DNA of 64,000 nt, taken from Algoriphagus lacus (GTDB taxonomy: Bacteria; Bacteroidota; Bacteroidia; Cytophagales; Cyclobacteriaceae). The stretch is taken from the NCBI RefSeq assembly GCF_003583985.1, contig NZ_QXML01000006.1:186001-250000 (forward strand), read 5' to 3'. Below are positions 1-8,884 of this stretch, in pieces. The notes under the pieces were generated by a model. The model saw only the letters and a program-made list of their open reading frames with translations. It did not search any database and was not told the DNA's origin. Both the position numbers and the translations under genes were made by a program. Each line of letters opens with the position of its first letter. Position 1 is the first letter of the stretch.

Positions 1-104
1 AGTGAATCCGGACAAGTTTGTACCGCATTTTCCAACATGTCGATGCTTGCTCCAAACTGATCCCGGATTGACTTTTTTAGAATTTCCAAAAGCTGATGTT
101 CCAT
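1..104 (-). CDS. DinB-like protein, N-terminal fragment (runs off window)
   Basis: Only the first 34 codons are visible; the gene continues past the window edge. The ATG lies one base after the stop codon of the penicillin-acylase-family gene, so the two are almost certainly co-transcribed. The visible peptide includes LLEILKKSIRDQFGAS and MLENAVQTCPDS. The second stretch resembles the N-terminal helix of DinB-superfamily four-helix metal-binding proteins, which often carry a 'ML..A...CPD' stretch. The metal-binding histidines would lie outside the window, so the family call is tentative. Confidence 0.5.
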   Translation of the reverse strand, partial: MEHQLLEILKKSIRDQFGASIDMLENAVQTCPDS

Positions 105-105
105 G

Positions 106-2505
106 TTAGTCTTCTGCCGGAACTAGGAGTAATTTTCCCTTGGACTTGTCTTTGATTTCCGCCTCATTCATCAACTGAGGGCGATATTTACCTTTTGCAT
201 ATAGATTTTTTTGATCGGCATAGTGCCCGCTGAAACGGTTTCCACTGTTTCCTGTAGGCAACACGGAAACAGATCCTTCCACATCAGCAAAATCCAGAAT
301 AATCCTCATAGCAGGACCTGAGGTGACTTTGTAAACTCCCTCACCATTGAGTTTAAAGGCCAGCTTGTTTACCGCTTCTTCATTGGCTTCAACGGCATCT
401 GTTTTTACGTTGAAGATTTTGTCCAATGGTTTTTGACTACCCAAAGGATGAGGATGCTCCACGCTCACTGCTTTTTCCCATTCCCAGTCATCCGAATCTT
501 TTCCAAATTGTGCGTTAAGCTCATCCAATGAAATTTTCAATGCTTCGGTAATAATCTGTTCGCGCGTCTCTTTGGTATCTGTCCCTTTCGTATCCCACCA
601 GCGATTGTCCTCATGGGTAAGGAAATGTCGGGTACTTCGTATCATCATGAATGTCTCCAAATAGGCCTTAAGACCATCTTCCCCAAGCTCATCCAGCATA
701 GCTAGGCGGAGCGTGTGGTACAGCCATTTGTAATAAACCGTAGGGGCTTCGGAATTCAAATCGTGTACGCCGTCCCAATTTTGAACTGCATCCAAGGCAT
801 CGGAATAATCCGAGAAATCCTCCTGCTTAATGTGACTTAGGAGGAACTGACCGTTTTTGGGAGCGACTTCATTAAGTGTCTCCAGTTGAAGTTTCTGAAT
901 GGATTCCTGATCCCAATCATCACGTGAAGTGATGGTTTTGGCAATTCTGTTCCATCGCTCCCCGGGATAATAATAGCCTGGAAAAAATACCCCGTTTCGC
1001 ATGGAATCCGGCTGATTGTTGGCTGAGGCTACAAACCCGATTTCAGGATTGATGCTTTGCGGGTTATCAGTGAATGGATACCAACCTTTGGGTTGGGCTG
1101 CGGGATCTGAACCATCAGCGAAGATTTTGGAATGGACTTTTTCACCCCGAATAGGGAGTTTGGCGGCGGCCCACCAGGCTATATTTCCAATGCTGTCACC
1201 GTACATGATGTTGAGTCCCGGGGCATGAATCAATCCAGCTGCATCAGCTACTTCTTGAATGGAATTGGCATGGTTCATTTTGAAAATTGCCTCCAATGCT
1301 TTGGTTGGTTCCAAAATATACACCCACCAGGAAGCCACTGGGTTGGAAGTGAGATCAGCGATTTCCTTAACCACCGGATTCATGATCGGGCCGTGGATAG
1401 TTTCCCGAATTTCAAATTCTATGGGTTCCTGTCCTTTCACCTTAATCAGTTCTTTTCTGGAACTGATCGGGAAAATGGAATCACCAACCAATATTTCATT
1501 CGGATTGGAGGGATTGAGTTTTTCTTCGAAAAAGTCCTGATCGTCATTTTCAAACATGGTCAAGCCAATGCTGTGGTGGCGCGTATGACCTACTAGACCA
1601 AACGGAACTCCCGCAAGGTGATTTCCATAAAAGCTAAAGCCGGGATATTCGATATGCGCTTCAAACCAAACCGAAGGCGATGCAAAACCAATGTGTGTGT
1701 CGTTATTGAAAAGTACTTTACCGGATTTGGTTCGGCTACCTGAGATTACCCAAGCATTGCTTCCTTCCAAAAGAGGAGCTGGAAGTTTTTCCAACAATGC
1801 GGTCAAGTTTTGGCGAATCGTAGCGGAATCTTTTTGAAGCGAATCAGGATAATTCACCGGGATTACGTGATGCTCGGATAGAGTCTGAACTGACAATGAA
1901 TTCATGTAATCAGGTCCAAGTTCACGAGCCATTTTGGTCACCAAAGGATCTGTTTTCAACCCCATTGCAAACGTAAAACTCATGTATCCCACGATGGAAT
2001 GCATGTCTTCAAACGTGTAGGGCCTTGGTTTTTCTCCCAAAAGGGTGTATTCCACAGGTAGTTTGCCATTTTCTATAAACTCATTAACTCCGGCGATGTA
2101 CGCCTCAGCGGCTTTTTTCCAGGGAGTCTCTCCTTGAGCTAAAAATGCCGCAGAACTTTTCTTGGCATGTTTTGGAATACCCAGCGTGTGAAAAAACTGA
2201 TCGACCTCCAACAGGTCTTTTCCCAAAAACTCAGCAAGTGTACCCGAACCCACTCTCCGCATCATCTCCAGTTGGAAAAGTCGCTCCTGTGCATGGATAT
2301 ACCCCATTGCTCGATAGGCATCAGTTTCGTTTTCGGCATAAATGTGCGGGATGCCGTACTTGTCAAAATGAACCTCCACCTGATCCCCGAGACCCTTAAG
2401 TTTCATTTCACCATCATATTGAGGACTATGTAGAAAAATGAAAATGAGTAGGCCGGCAAAAAGCAAAAGAATAAATGCTCCGAGTATGGTCAGGATTTTT
2501 TTCAT
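106..2505 (-). CDS. penicillin acylase family protein (Ntn hydrolase)
   Basis: A 799-residue protein of the penicillin/acylhomoserine-lactone acylase family, which are Ntn hydrolases cleaving amide bonds in the periplasm. An N-terminal membrane segment or uncleaved signal (residues about 4-25) precedes an alpha-subunit-like region. The GSNAW motif at residues 248-252 marks the autoproteolytic site, with Ser249 as the future N-terminal nucleophile of the beta chain. NNDTH follows at about 267-271. The length matches the family (about 750-850). The substrate cannot be read from sequence: beta-lactams, N-acyl homoserine lactones or acyl-peptides are all possible. A DinB-like gene follows after one base. 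Confidence 0.9.
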   Translation of the reverse strand: MKKILTILGAFILLLFAGLLIFIFLHSPQYDGEMKLKGLGDQVEVHFDKYGIPHIYAENETDAYRAMGYIHAQERLFQLEMMRRVGSGTLAEFLGKDLLEVDQFFHTLGIPKHAKKSSAAFLAQGETPWKKAAEAYIAGVNEFIENGKLPVEYTLLGEKPRPYTFEDMHSIVGYMSFTFAMGLKTDPLVTKMARELGPDYMNSLSVQTLSEHHVIPVNYPDSLQKDSATIRQNLTALLEKLPAPLLEGSNAWVISGSRTKSGKVLFNNDTHIGFASPSVWFEAHIEYPGFSFYGNHLAGVPFGLVGHTRHHSIGLTMFENDDQDFFEEKLNPSNPNEILVGDSIFPISSRKELIKVKGQEPIEFEIRETIHGPIMNPVVKEIADLTSNPVASWWVYILEPTKALEAIFKMNHANSIQEVADAAGLIHAPGLNIMYGDSIGNIAWWAAAKLPIRGEKVHSKIFADGSDPAAQPKGWYPFTDNPQSINPEIGFVASANNQPDSMRNGVFFPGYYYPGERWNRIAKTITSRDDWDQESIQKLQLETLNEVAPKNGQFLLSHIKQEDFSDYSDALDAVQNWDGVHDLNSEAPTVYYKWLYHTLRLAMLDELGEDGLKAYLETFMMIRSTRHFLTHEDNRWWDTKGTDTKETREQIITEALKISLDELNAQFGKDSDDWEWEKAVSVEHPHPLGSQKPLDKIFNVKTDAVEANEEAVNKLAFKLNGEGVYKVTSGPAMRIILDFADVEGSVSVLPTGNSGNRFSGHYADQKNLYAKGKYRPQLMNEAEIKDKSKGKLLLVPAED

Positions 2506-2691
2506 CTGTTTTTAATTTATTTTTTTTGGTCAGATGGAATCTCGCATGATAAAAATCATCCTTCAAAAGGACGATAATGCCATACTCGATTTCATAATTG
2601 GAAATTTGGAGAAAAGATAATGGAAAGGGAGTAAGACCGAAGGCGGATGACCGAGAAATTCAATTTTTGCTCAACTTTTTCCTGTATGATT

Positions 2692-3873
2692 TTAAGCTTC
2701 CTCAATCGCTTTTAAAATCACAGCGCAAGCCTCACGGATTTGATCCTCGGTAATGATTAATGGGGGAGCGATCCGCATTGAGTCATCGCAGAACAAAAAC
2801 CAATCAGTGATCACGCCCAACTCAATCGCACGATCAATGATGGGTTTGAGGACTTCAAATGATTCAAACTCCACCGCCATCATCAGGCCTTTGTTTCGGA
2901 TTGCCTTGATTTTGGGATGGACAAGAAGACTTTTGAATAGATTGGCTTTGGACTCGACTTGTTCGATGAGCTGTTCTTCCTGGAGAATTTGAACCGTAGC
3001 CAAAGAGGCCGCTGCGCTTACCGGATGACCTCCGAAAGTGGTGATATGGCCCAAAAGCGGATTGTTCTTGAATACACCCATTACGGCTTTGTTGGCAATG
3101 AAAGCTCCGATTGGCATTCCTCCGCCCATTCCTTTTGCGCAAACCAGAATATCAGGAACGATGTCAAAATACTCAAATGCCCAGAATTTGCCAGTTCGTC
3201 CAAATCCAGCCTGGATTTCATCCAAAATCAGGAGTGTCCCGGTTTCATTACAACGCGTTCTCAGTGCCTGAAAATATTCCCTGCAAGCCACCCGGATTCC
3301 TGCCTCGCCCTGAATGGTTTCAATGACAACTGCGGCCGTTTCGGTTGTGATCTTTTCCAAATCTGAAAAGCTTCCGTAAAAAATATGACTGATTCCAGGG
3401 AGTAGGGGGCGATAGGCCCGCTTGAATACTTCATTCCCGCCCACGCTGAGGGAACCGTGACTTGAGCCATGATAGGCGTTGACACAGGAAATCAATTCCC
3501 GACGGTTGGTGTAGCGTTTTGCCAGTTTTAGCGCACCTTCAATTGCCTCCGAACCGCTGTTGACGAGATAGACATTATCCAAATGATCCGGAAGTGTGTC
3601 GCAAAGGGCTTTTGCCAAAAGAGTCTGTGGGGTTTGGACATACTCTCCATAGACCATTAGGTGCAAATATTTATCCAATTGACCCTGAATTGCAGCGATG
3701 ACTTTGGAATGACGATGGCCTACATTACTGACTCCGATTCCGGAAATCAAGTCCATGTATCGTTCTCCATTTGGCCCATGAAGATAAATTCCCTCTGCTT
3801 TTTCCACCTCAATCAGGAGTGGAAAGTCGGTAGTTTGGGCCAAATGGGAAAGAAAAAGCTGGCGGTTATTCAT
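2692..3873 (-). CDS. class III (ornithine/GABA-type) PLP aminotransferase
   Basis: A 393-residue PLP-dependent class III aminotransferase. The GSEA phosphate-binding stretch lies at about 107-110, the DEIQAGFGRTGKFWAFE block at 218-234 supplies the cofactor Asp, and Lys247 in CAKGMGGGMP is the Schiff-base lysine. The family transfers omega-amino groups (acetylornithine, ornithine, GABA, beta-alanine and others). No arginine-biosynthesis neighbour is present, so the substrate is unknown. It begins 14 bp after the stop of the upstream methyltransferase gene on the same strand, indicating one transcript. Confidence 0.88.
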   Translation of the reverse strand: MNNRQLFLSHLAQTTDFPLLIEVEKAEGIYLHGPNGERYMDLISGIGVSNVGHRHSKVIAAIQGQLDKYLHLMVYGEYVQTPQTLLAKALCDTLPDHLDNVYLVNSGSEAIEGALKLAKRYTNRRELISCVNAYHGSSHGSLSVGGNEVFKRAYRPLLPGISHIFYGSFSDLEKITTETAAVVIETIQGEAGIRVACREYFQALRTRCNETGTLLILDEIQAGFGRTGKFWAFEYFDIVPDILVCAKGMGGGMPIGAFIANKAVMGVFKNNPLLGHITTFGGHPVSAAASLATVQILQEEQLIEQVESKANLFKSLLVHPKIKAIRNKGLMMAVEFESFEVLKPIIDRAIELGVITDWFLFCDDSMRIAPPLIITEDQIREACAVILKAIEEA

Positions 3874-3887
3874 GTTTTAAATTCAGG

Positions 3888-4784
3888 TCAAAAACTGGAG
3901 AAGCGGAAGAAAATGCCCAAAGGAAGCTTTTTACCTTGTTTTTCCTGAAGATAGAGTTCACCGTGCTCTGCATTTTTTACCTGGCCAAAGTTGGATTGGA
4001 CCAAATTGGCCGCAATAATGGAGGAGAAGCTGAGGGAGTACATGTTGAGCAAAAGGAAATGATCCGATGGATCCAGAATTTCGGCACAGGTCTTCAGCAT
4101 GTCGTTGATTTGCTCTTCAAGGATCCACTTTTCCCCTTCAGGACCACGGCCATAGGCAGGAGGATCCAGAATTATTCCGTGGTATTTATTTCCACGGCGT
4201 GCTTCCCGCTTAATAAATTTCATTGCATCGTCCACGATCCAACGGATTCCATCCAATCCTGAGGATTCCATGTTATGCTTGGACCAGGAGACAACTTGCT
4301 TAACAGAGTCGAGGTGGGTGACATCTGCTCCAGCAGCCCTGCAGGCCACACTGGCAGCCCCTGTGTAAGCAAAAAGGTTCAGGACTTTCGGCTTTGTGCT
4401 CGGGAAAGATTTGATTTTTCGGTAGAGGTAATCCCAATTGACCGCCTGTTCTGGGAAAAGGCCGATGTGCTTGAAGGAGGTTTGGGCAAGGTTGAGAATC
4501 ATTTTTAGCCCATCCGTATTTTCATACCCGATGGACCAGTTGTGCGGCATGAGTTTGATTTGCTGCCATTGCCCTTTTTCCGGATTGTTTTTTTCTTTGG
4601 CAAAGTGTGCGTGTGCCAGTCTTCTCCATTCGGATTCAGGAAGGGTCTTGTCCCAGATTGCCTGTGGTTCCGGGCGGCTTAGTATAAACTTCCCAAACCG
4701 CTCCAGTTTTTCAAATCCTCCGGTATCGATCAGTTCATAATCATTCCAGGGACCAGGGCAGAGGGATAATATGGTTTCTTTCAT
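3888..4784 (-). CDS. class I SAM-dependent methyltransferase, RlmI/PF10672-like
   Basis: A 298-residue Rossmann methyltransferase. Motif I is VLNLFAYTGAAS, and the catalytic-region motif IV is ILDPPAYGRG, with the DPPxY signature of rRNA m5C and N6-adenine methyltransferases. The overall pattern fits the RlmI-like (23S rRNA cytosine-5) group of PF10672, but the N-terminal PUA domain of E. coli RlmI is not evident. The target base is therefore uncertain. It is the upstream partner of the class III aminotransferase (14-bp gap) and lies 82 bp downstream of the SDR gene. Confidence 0.8.
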   Translation of the reverse strand: MKETILSLCPGPWNDYELIDTGGFEKLERFGKFILSRPEPQAIWDKTLPESEWRRLAHAHFAKEKNNPEKGQWQQIKLMPHNWSIGYENTDGLKMILNLAQTSFKHIGLFPEQAVNWDYLYRKIKSFPSTKPKVLNLFAYTGAASVACRAAGADVTHLDSVKQVVSWSKHNMESSGLDGIRWIVDDAMKFIKREARRGNKYHGIILDPPAYGRGPEGEKWILEEQINDMLKTCAEILDPSDHFLLLNMYSLSFSSIIAANLVQSNFGQVKNAEHGELYLQEKQGKKLPLGIFFRFSSF

Positions 4785-4810
4785 TCGAGCAAAAATAAGG
4801 AATTAGCCCG

Positions 4811-4832
4811 GCACTGGAAGAAATCCCAGTGC
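4811..4832 (-). other. intergenic hairpin between SDR and methyltransferase genes
   Basis: GCACTGG and CCAGTGC form a perfect 7-bp stem with an 8-nt loop, in the 82-bp gap between the SDR stop and the methyltransferase start. No T-run follows on either strand, so it is not a good intrinsic terminator. It may protect an mRNA end or separate expression of the two genes. Confidence 0.35.
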
Positions 4833-4866
4833 TTATCCTAAAAACATCATCAAGGATTGTCAGCAA

Positions 4867-5697
4867 TCAATATCCTAAGGATTTCAAAATCTCTTCGCTG
4901 TAAGTCCATAGGCCTGCTGAAATTTTCGGATTTCGAGCGACACTACTTGGAGTTTTGACTTTTTTCCGGACGTAGTAAGCCCCGTTAACCAATTTGTCTT
5001 TTGGAGAAATCGCCAGAAAAATGGTGGTTTGAGCACCGGCTTTGGGACTGATGAAAAACAGTTGGGTAGCCCGGATTATGGCCTTGGTGATTCCTGAAGT
5101 TTCAGATCCAAAAGCAGTCCGAACAGCTCCCGGATGAAGGGAGAAAGAGCTTATTCCTATGCTTTCAAATCTTGTTTTCAATTCATTGGTAAACAGTATA
5201 TTAAAAAGTTTTGCTCTACCGTAGGCAGAGGTGGTGTTTGATGATTTTTTGAGGCTAAAATCTCTGCTTGGATCACTTGCTATCCAATGGGCCTCTGAGC
5301 TTACATTGATGATTTTGGCTTTTCCTTTTTTCAGGGCAGAAAGCAATTCCCGAGTTAGAAGGAAGTGTCCGAGATGGTTGGTGGCAAAGGTCAAATCCAA
5401 CCCTTCTTCGGTTTGCTTTCCAGCAGGAAACATGCCTCCGGCATTGTTGATCAGCACATCGATGGAGTCGGTCAATTTTAGGATTTCCGCACATCCTTTC
5501 TTCACGCTTGCCATCACGCTAAGATCCATTTCCACCAAGTGGATTTTGTCTTTTTCGGGAAGTTTGGAGATCATTTTTTCAGCTTTCCCCAGATTTCGCA
5601 CGGGAAGAATAACCAATTCGGTATTTGGTAAAAGAGCTTTTAGGGTTTCCCAACCGATTCCGGAGGTGCTTCCGGTCAATACTAGTGTCATGTTCAT
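4867..5697 (-). CDS. short-chain dehydrogenase/reductase, retinol-dehydrogenase-like
   Basis: A 276-residue classical SDR. The cofactor motif TGSTSGIG sits at residues 8-15, NNAG at 84-87, the catalytic Ser near 133-134 and YGRAK (Tyr159, Lys163) follow in the expected order. The C-terminal extension after residue 240 resembles the retinol dehydrogenase/WW-oxidoreductase-like group. The substrate is unknown. Although a retinal-based rhodopsin operon lies 3 kb away, there is no direct evidence that this SDR acts on retinoids. It is transcribed divergently from the acyltransferase operon. Confidence 0.88.
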   Translation of the reverse strand: MNMTLVLTGSTSGIGWETLKALLPNTELVILPVRNLGKAEKMISKLPEKDKIHLVEMDLSVMASVKKGCAEILKLTDSIDVLINNAGGMFPAGKQTEEGLDLTFATNHLGHFLLTRELLSALKKGKAKIINVSSEAHWIASDPSRDFSLKKSSNTTSAYGRAKLFNILFTNELKTRFESIGISSFSLHPGAVRTAFGSETSGITKAIIRATQLFFISPKAGAQTTIFLAISPKDKLVNGAYYVRKKVKTPSSVARNPKISAGLWTYSEEILKSLGY

Positions 5698-5792
5698 TGA
5701 TTTTCATAGGTATACAAAAAACACAGCCTGTTGGTTTTCAGAGAACTGGCTTACTGAGCTTGAACTACGGAAAGTTCGCCTCATTTTTTTTG

Positions 5793-5800
5793 TACTTTTG
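5793..5800 (+). promoter_or_regulatory. Bacteroidota -7 box (TACTTTTG) for acyltransferase operon
   Basis: TACTTTTG fits the Bacteroidota housekeeping -7 consensus TAnnTTTG exactly. No convincing -33 TTG was found at the right spacing. The implied transcription start is near 5806. That leaves about 65 nt of leader before the ATG at 5871 and argues against the in-frame TTG at 5811, which would be only about 5 nt from the transcript start. Confidence 0.4.
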
Positions 5801-5870
5801 AAATAGTCCTTTGAGTAAAATTGAATTATCTCACGGATTTTCAACCTCATTCCCCGTTTTTTTGACCCTT

Positions 5871-6686
5871 ATGTCAGAGAAATTTATCGATATCGAGAAA
5901 GCCATTCATTCCAAGAATCCGAAGCTTCTGAAGTGGTTGCCTGGGTTTGTTTTGAATTATATCAAGCGAGTGACCCATGAAGACTGGCTAAATTCGGTAT
6001 TGAACAAGCACTTGCAATTGAAAGGACTCGATTTTGCAGATGCATTGATTCGGGAATTTGAGATGGACGTGCAGCTTATTGGTGGAGAAAACATTCCAAA
6101 AACTGGAGGAGTAATTCTCGCTTCCAATCACCCGCTGGGGGGAATGGATGGAATCGCCTTTATGCATGCCGTAGGGAAGATCCGGCCTGATGTCCGATTT
6201 CTGGTCAATGACCTGCTGATGAGCTTCAATAATTTTGACCCCATTTTTGTACCTGTCAACAAGCATGGAAAAAATTCAAAGGATGCCAATGAACGTATAG
6301 AAGATGCTTATGCCCAAGGACATGCGGTTTTGATTTTTCCAGCGGGTTTGGTTTCCAGAAAACAGGATGGGGTAGTTAAAGATTTGGAATGGAAAAAAAG
6401 CTTCATTTCAAAGGCTAAAAAGTATCAGTTGGACGTCGTTCCATGCCATATTGAAGGCAGGAATTCTGAGTTTTTTTACAATCTTGCCAACTGGCGAAAG
6501 AAAATCGGAGTGAAAGCAAATATTGAGATGTTTTGGCTAGTCGATGAAATGTACCGTCAGCGGGGAAAAAAAGTAGAAATCAGAGTGGGAAATCCCGTTT
6601 CCTACCAATATTTTGATTCTACCAAAAGTGATGTCTACTGGGCGAATTATATGAAACAACTGGTCTATAAACTTGCAGATGCATGA
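5871..6686 (+). CDS. PlsC/hemolysin-type O-acyltransferase (GlsA-like)
   Basis: A 271-residue 1-acylglycerol-phosphate-acyltransferase-type enzyme. The active-site stretch ASNHPLGGMDG holds His87 and Asp93, an HX5D spacing typical of the 'hemolysin' acyltransferases rather than the HX4D of PlsC. A second conserved block is LIFPAGLVSRK. I chose ATG 5871 (MSEKFIDI) over an in-frame TTG at 5811, because the longer N-terminus does not look conserved and lies next to the promoter. The stop overlaps the start of the GNAT-like gene by ATGA. In Bacteroides such a pair (GlsA O-acyltransferase, GlsB N-acyltransferase) makes glycine lipids; the same role here is inferred. Confidence 0.82.
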   Translation: MSEKFIDIEKAIHSKNPKLLKWLPGFVLNYIKRVTHEDWLNSVLNKHLQLKGLDFADALIREFEMDVQLIGGENIPKTGGVILASNHPLGGMDGIAFMHAVGKIRPDVRFLVNDLLMSFNNFDPIFVPVNKHGKNSKDANERIEDAYAQGHAVLIFPAGLVSRKQDGVVKDLEWKKSFISKAKKYQLDVVPCHIEGRNSEFFYNLANWRKKIGVKANIEMFWLVDEMYRQRGKKVEIRVGNPVSYQYFDSTKSDVYWANYMKQLVYKLADA

Positions 6687-7648
6687 AAAAGGAGGAAGCT
6701 ATCATAGCACCTGTTGATCGAAGCCTTCTTTTAAAGGAACTGACCCCGGAACGTTTTCTTCGCTACTCCAATAATGGTGATAATCTCATCTATTTGGTCA
6801 ATTACCATAATGCCCCCAATGTTGTTCGTGAAATTGGACGCTTAAGGGAACTTACATTTCGGGCAGCTGGGGGAGGAACCGGCTTGGAATTGGACTTGGA
6901 TGATAATGATACCTGCGAAAAGTGCTATGATCAATTGATCACTTGGAGTCCTGAGGATAATGAAATTGTCGCTGGCTATCGATTGATCATGTGCAAAAAT
7001 GCCATCGAACCAGACGGATCAATCAACCTTTCGACCACTCATTTATTTGATTTTTCTGAAAAATTCATCGAAGAGTACATCCCATATACCTTAGAATTAG
7101 GGAGGTCTTTTGTTCAGCCGCAGTATCAACCCAGCCTGGACAACCGCAAGGGGATTTTTAGTTTGGATAACCTTTGGGACGGATTGGGTGCCGTAGTTTT
7201 ACTCAATCCGGACGTCAAATATCTATTTGGTAAAGTCACAATGTACCCGCATTTCAACCGTGAAGGAAGAGATCTTTTGCTCTTTTTTATGAATCATTAT
7301 TTTCCTGATCATGAGGGACTTGTGAAGCCTAAGGAAAATTTAAAGTTAAGCTACGAAACAGATATTGCCACACAGCCCAATCCCTTTGAAGGATTGGATT
7401 ATAAGGAAGGTTATAAATACCTGAATGGAAGAATCAGGGCTTTGGGAGAGAATATTCCTCCGTTGATTAATACGTACATGAACCTTTCTCCAACCATGCG
7501 GACTTTTGGTACAGCTCTCAATGATGAGTTTGGAGAGGTGGAAGAAACTGGGATCATGATTACTCTATCGGACATTTACGAAAGTAAAAAGCACCGACAC
7601 ATGGATACCTTTGAGCGGGATCGGCATTATGGAAGTCGTCAAAGCTGA
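6683..7648 (+). CDS. GNAT-like N-acyltransferase (GlsB/OlsB-like)
   Basis: A 321-residue protein of the ornithine-acyl-ACP N-acyltransferase / hemolysin-like GNAT family. The family core is recognisable in RLRELTFRAAGGGTG, followed by the D-rich EL-DLDDNDTCEKCYDQLI stretch, then a strand leading into VAGYRLI. It should N-acylate an amino acid with a 3-hydroxy fatty acyl group from ACP, the first step of aminolipid synthesis. Translation is probably coupled to the upstream PlsC-like gene by the 4-bp ATGA overlap. Gene order is O-acyltransferase then N-acyltransferase. The amino acid (glycine, ornithine, serine) cannot be predicted. Confidence 0.82.
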   Translation: MKKEEAIIAPVDRSLLLKELTPERFLRYSNNGDNLIYLVNYHNAPNVVREIGRLRELTFRAAGGGTGLELDLDDNDTCEKCYDQLITWSPEDNEIVAGYRLIMCKNAIEPDGSINLSTTHLFDFSEKFIEEYIPYTLELGRSFVQPQYQPSLDNRKGIFSLDNLWDGLGAVVLLNPDVKYLFGKVTMYPHFNREGRDLLLFFMNHYFPDHEGLVKPKENLKLSYETDIATQPNPFEGLDYKEGYKYLNGRIRALGENIPPLINTYMNLSPTMRTFGTALNDEFGEVEETGIMITLSDIYESKKHRHMDTFERDRHYGSRQS

Positions 7649-8015
7649 ACCCAAGAAAACGCTTATTGTCGGCGCCACTGATAATCCTTCCCGATATGCC
7701 TATATGGCTGCAAGCATGTTTGCAGAAAGAGGTATGGAGTTTATCCCAATTGGTATCAAAAAAGGTGAAGTTTTTGGAAGGGAAATTGTTGATCTACGAT
7801 TAAAACCTGACTTGAAGGACATTCATACCGTTACGCTTTACATAGGCCCGGCAAATCAGGAAGAATGGATGGACTACCTGATCGGACTGAGACCAAAGCG
7901 GATCATTTTTAATCCTGGAACAGAAAATCCTGTGTTTTTCAAGAAAGCTTTAGATGCTGGAATTGAGGTTTTGCCAGCCTGTAATTTAGTAATGTTAAGT
8001 ACGGGTCAGTTTTGA
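7629..8015 (+). CDS. CoA-binding domain protein (YccU-like)
   Basis: A 128-residue single-domain Rossmann CoA-binding protein. It opens with TLIVGATDNPSRYAYMA, the typical 'GAS..p.R.s' nucleotide-binding turn, and ends with the conserved GIEVLPACNLVML strand. I chose ATG 7629 (MEVVKAEP) over the TTG at 7611. It still overlaps the end of the GNAT-like gene by 20 bp, so the three genes form one compact operon. Its function is not defined in the family. Its stop overlaps the convergent blh stop by 10 bp. Confidence 0.85.
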   Translation: MEVVKAEPKKTLIVGATDNPSRYAYMAASMFAERGMEFIPIGIKKGEVFGREIVDLRLKPDLKDIHTVTLYIGPANQEEWMDYLIGLRPKRIIFNPGTENPVFFKKALDAGIEVLPACNLVMLSTGQF

Positions 8016-8884
8016 TTTTTCTCTTTTAAGAATTTGTCCATGTAGAGGATATGAGGGAAAGAAATCAAAGAGATGATTACAAAAAACATCAAAATCAGCT
8101 CCTGACCGGTCAAGAATCTTGTCCCAACGGAAAGTAATATTCCCATACCGATCACACTGATTACTGAAAATGGCAGTAATTGAAGGCTGAATTTTCCTAA
8201 GCTATTGCAGAAGGGCAAATTTTTTAAATAGGAGTATTCCACAAGCATGCTGGGAAGGGAATGCCAAAATCCAAAGTAGACGACGAATCCCACCAATAAC
8301 GGGCTGAAATACAGCGTAGGTCCCAAAACAAGTAATTCAAGTGCCTGAATGGCAGTAAACTTTGGCCCAAAAACCAATTGGCTAATCCCTGAGATAAAAC
8401 CAAATCCAGCAACAAGGAGCAGTCTGGAAACAGGAGACAGTTCGAATTCCAAAATAGGCGCCAATATTTCTTGTGTTGCTTCAAGGTCACCACAGAGGAT
8501 AGCGGCCAAAAAGTAACCACCGCGAAGTCCATAAACCGCCCAGGCAGTATGGTTGGGTTGATTTTGGGCTAGAAAATGAGATTGGCCAAAATGATAAGCA
8601 GACATCAAAAGAAATGCAGCTAAGGCCGGAATTGGTGCCATATACCAAAGTATGGAGTAAACGGCGATTAGAAGTAGGTAGTGGATCAAGAAACGGGTAA
8701 AGCTTCTTCGCTCCAATTGGGGATTGGTAAGAAGATGGTCAATGGCTCCATGAGGAATGCCAACTGTCAAAAGAATAACCGCAACCAAAGTCCACTCCAC
8801 CATCAAGTGAATTTCCGGTTTTGAAATAAATAACAGACAGATTACCGCCCCTAGAATTTTGAAAAAGAATTCAATGCGATTCAT
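8006..8884 (-). CDS. blh: beta-carotene 15,15'-dioxygenase, Brp/Blh family
   Basis: A 292-residue multi-spanning membrane enzyme that cleaves beta-carotene into two retinals, the chromophore for the rhodopsin encoded upstream in the same operon. The iron-ligand-type histidines stand in the family motifs: His45 and His50 in PHGAIDH, His98 and His103 in YHFGQSH, His208 in FWHS and His278 in FPH. Its ATG overlaps the end of crtY by 14 bp, indicating coupled translation. Its stop overlaps the convergent CoA-binding gene by 10 bp. Confidence 0.93.
   Translation of the reverse strand: MNRIEFFFKILGAVICLLFISKPEIHLMVEWTLVAVILLTVGIPHGAIDHLLTNPQLERRSFTRFLIHYLLLIAVYSILWYMAPIPALAAFLLMSAYHFGQSHFLAQNQPNHTAWAVYGLRGGYFLAAILCGDLEATQEILAPILEFELSPVSRLLLVAGFGFISGISQLVFGPKFTAIQALELLVLGPTLYFSPLLVGFVVYFGFWHSLPSMLVEYSYLKNLPFCNSLGKFSLQLLPFSVISVIGMGILLSVGTRFLTGQELILMFFVIISLISFPHILYMDKFLKEKNQN

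Noticed and set aside
4867..5697. The SDR as a retinol dehydrogenase serving the rhodopsin operon
   Set aside because: It lies 3 kb away on a different transcript, and retinol-like similarity is shared by many SDRs of unrelated substrate.
5811..5870. TTG-initiated extension of the PlsC-like acyltransferase
   Set aside because: It begins about 5 nt after the predicted transcript start; ATG 5871 gives a normal N-terminus.
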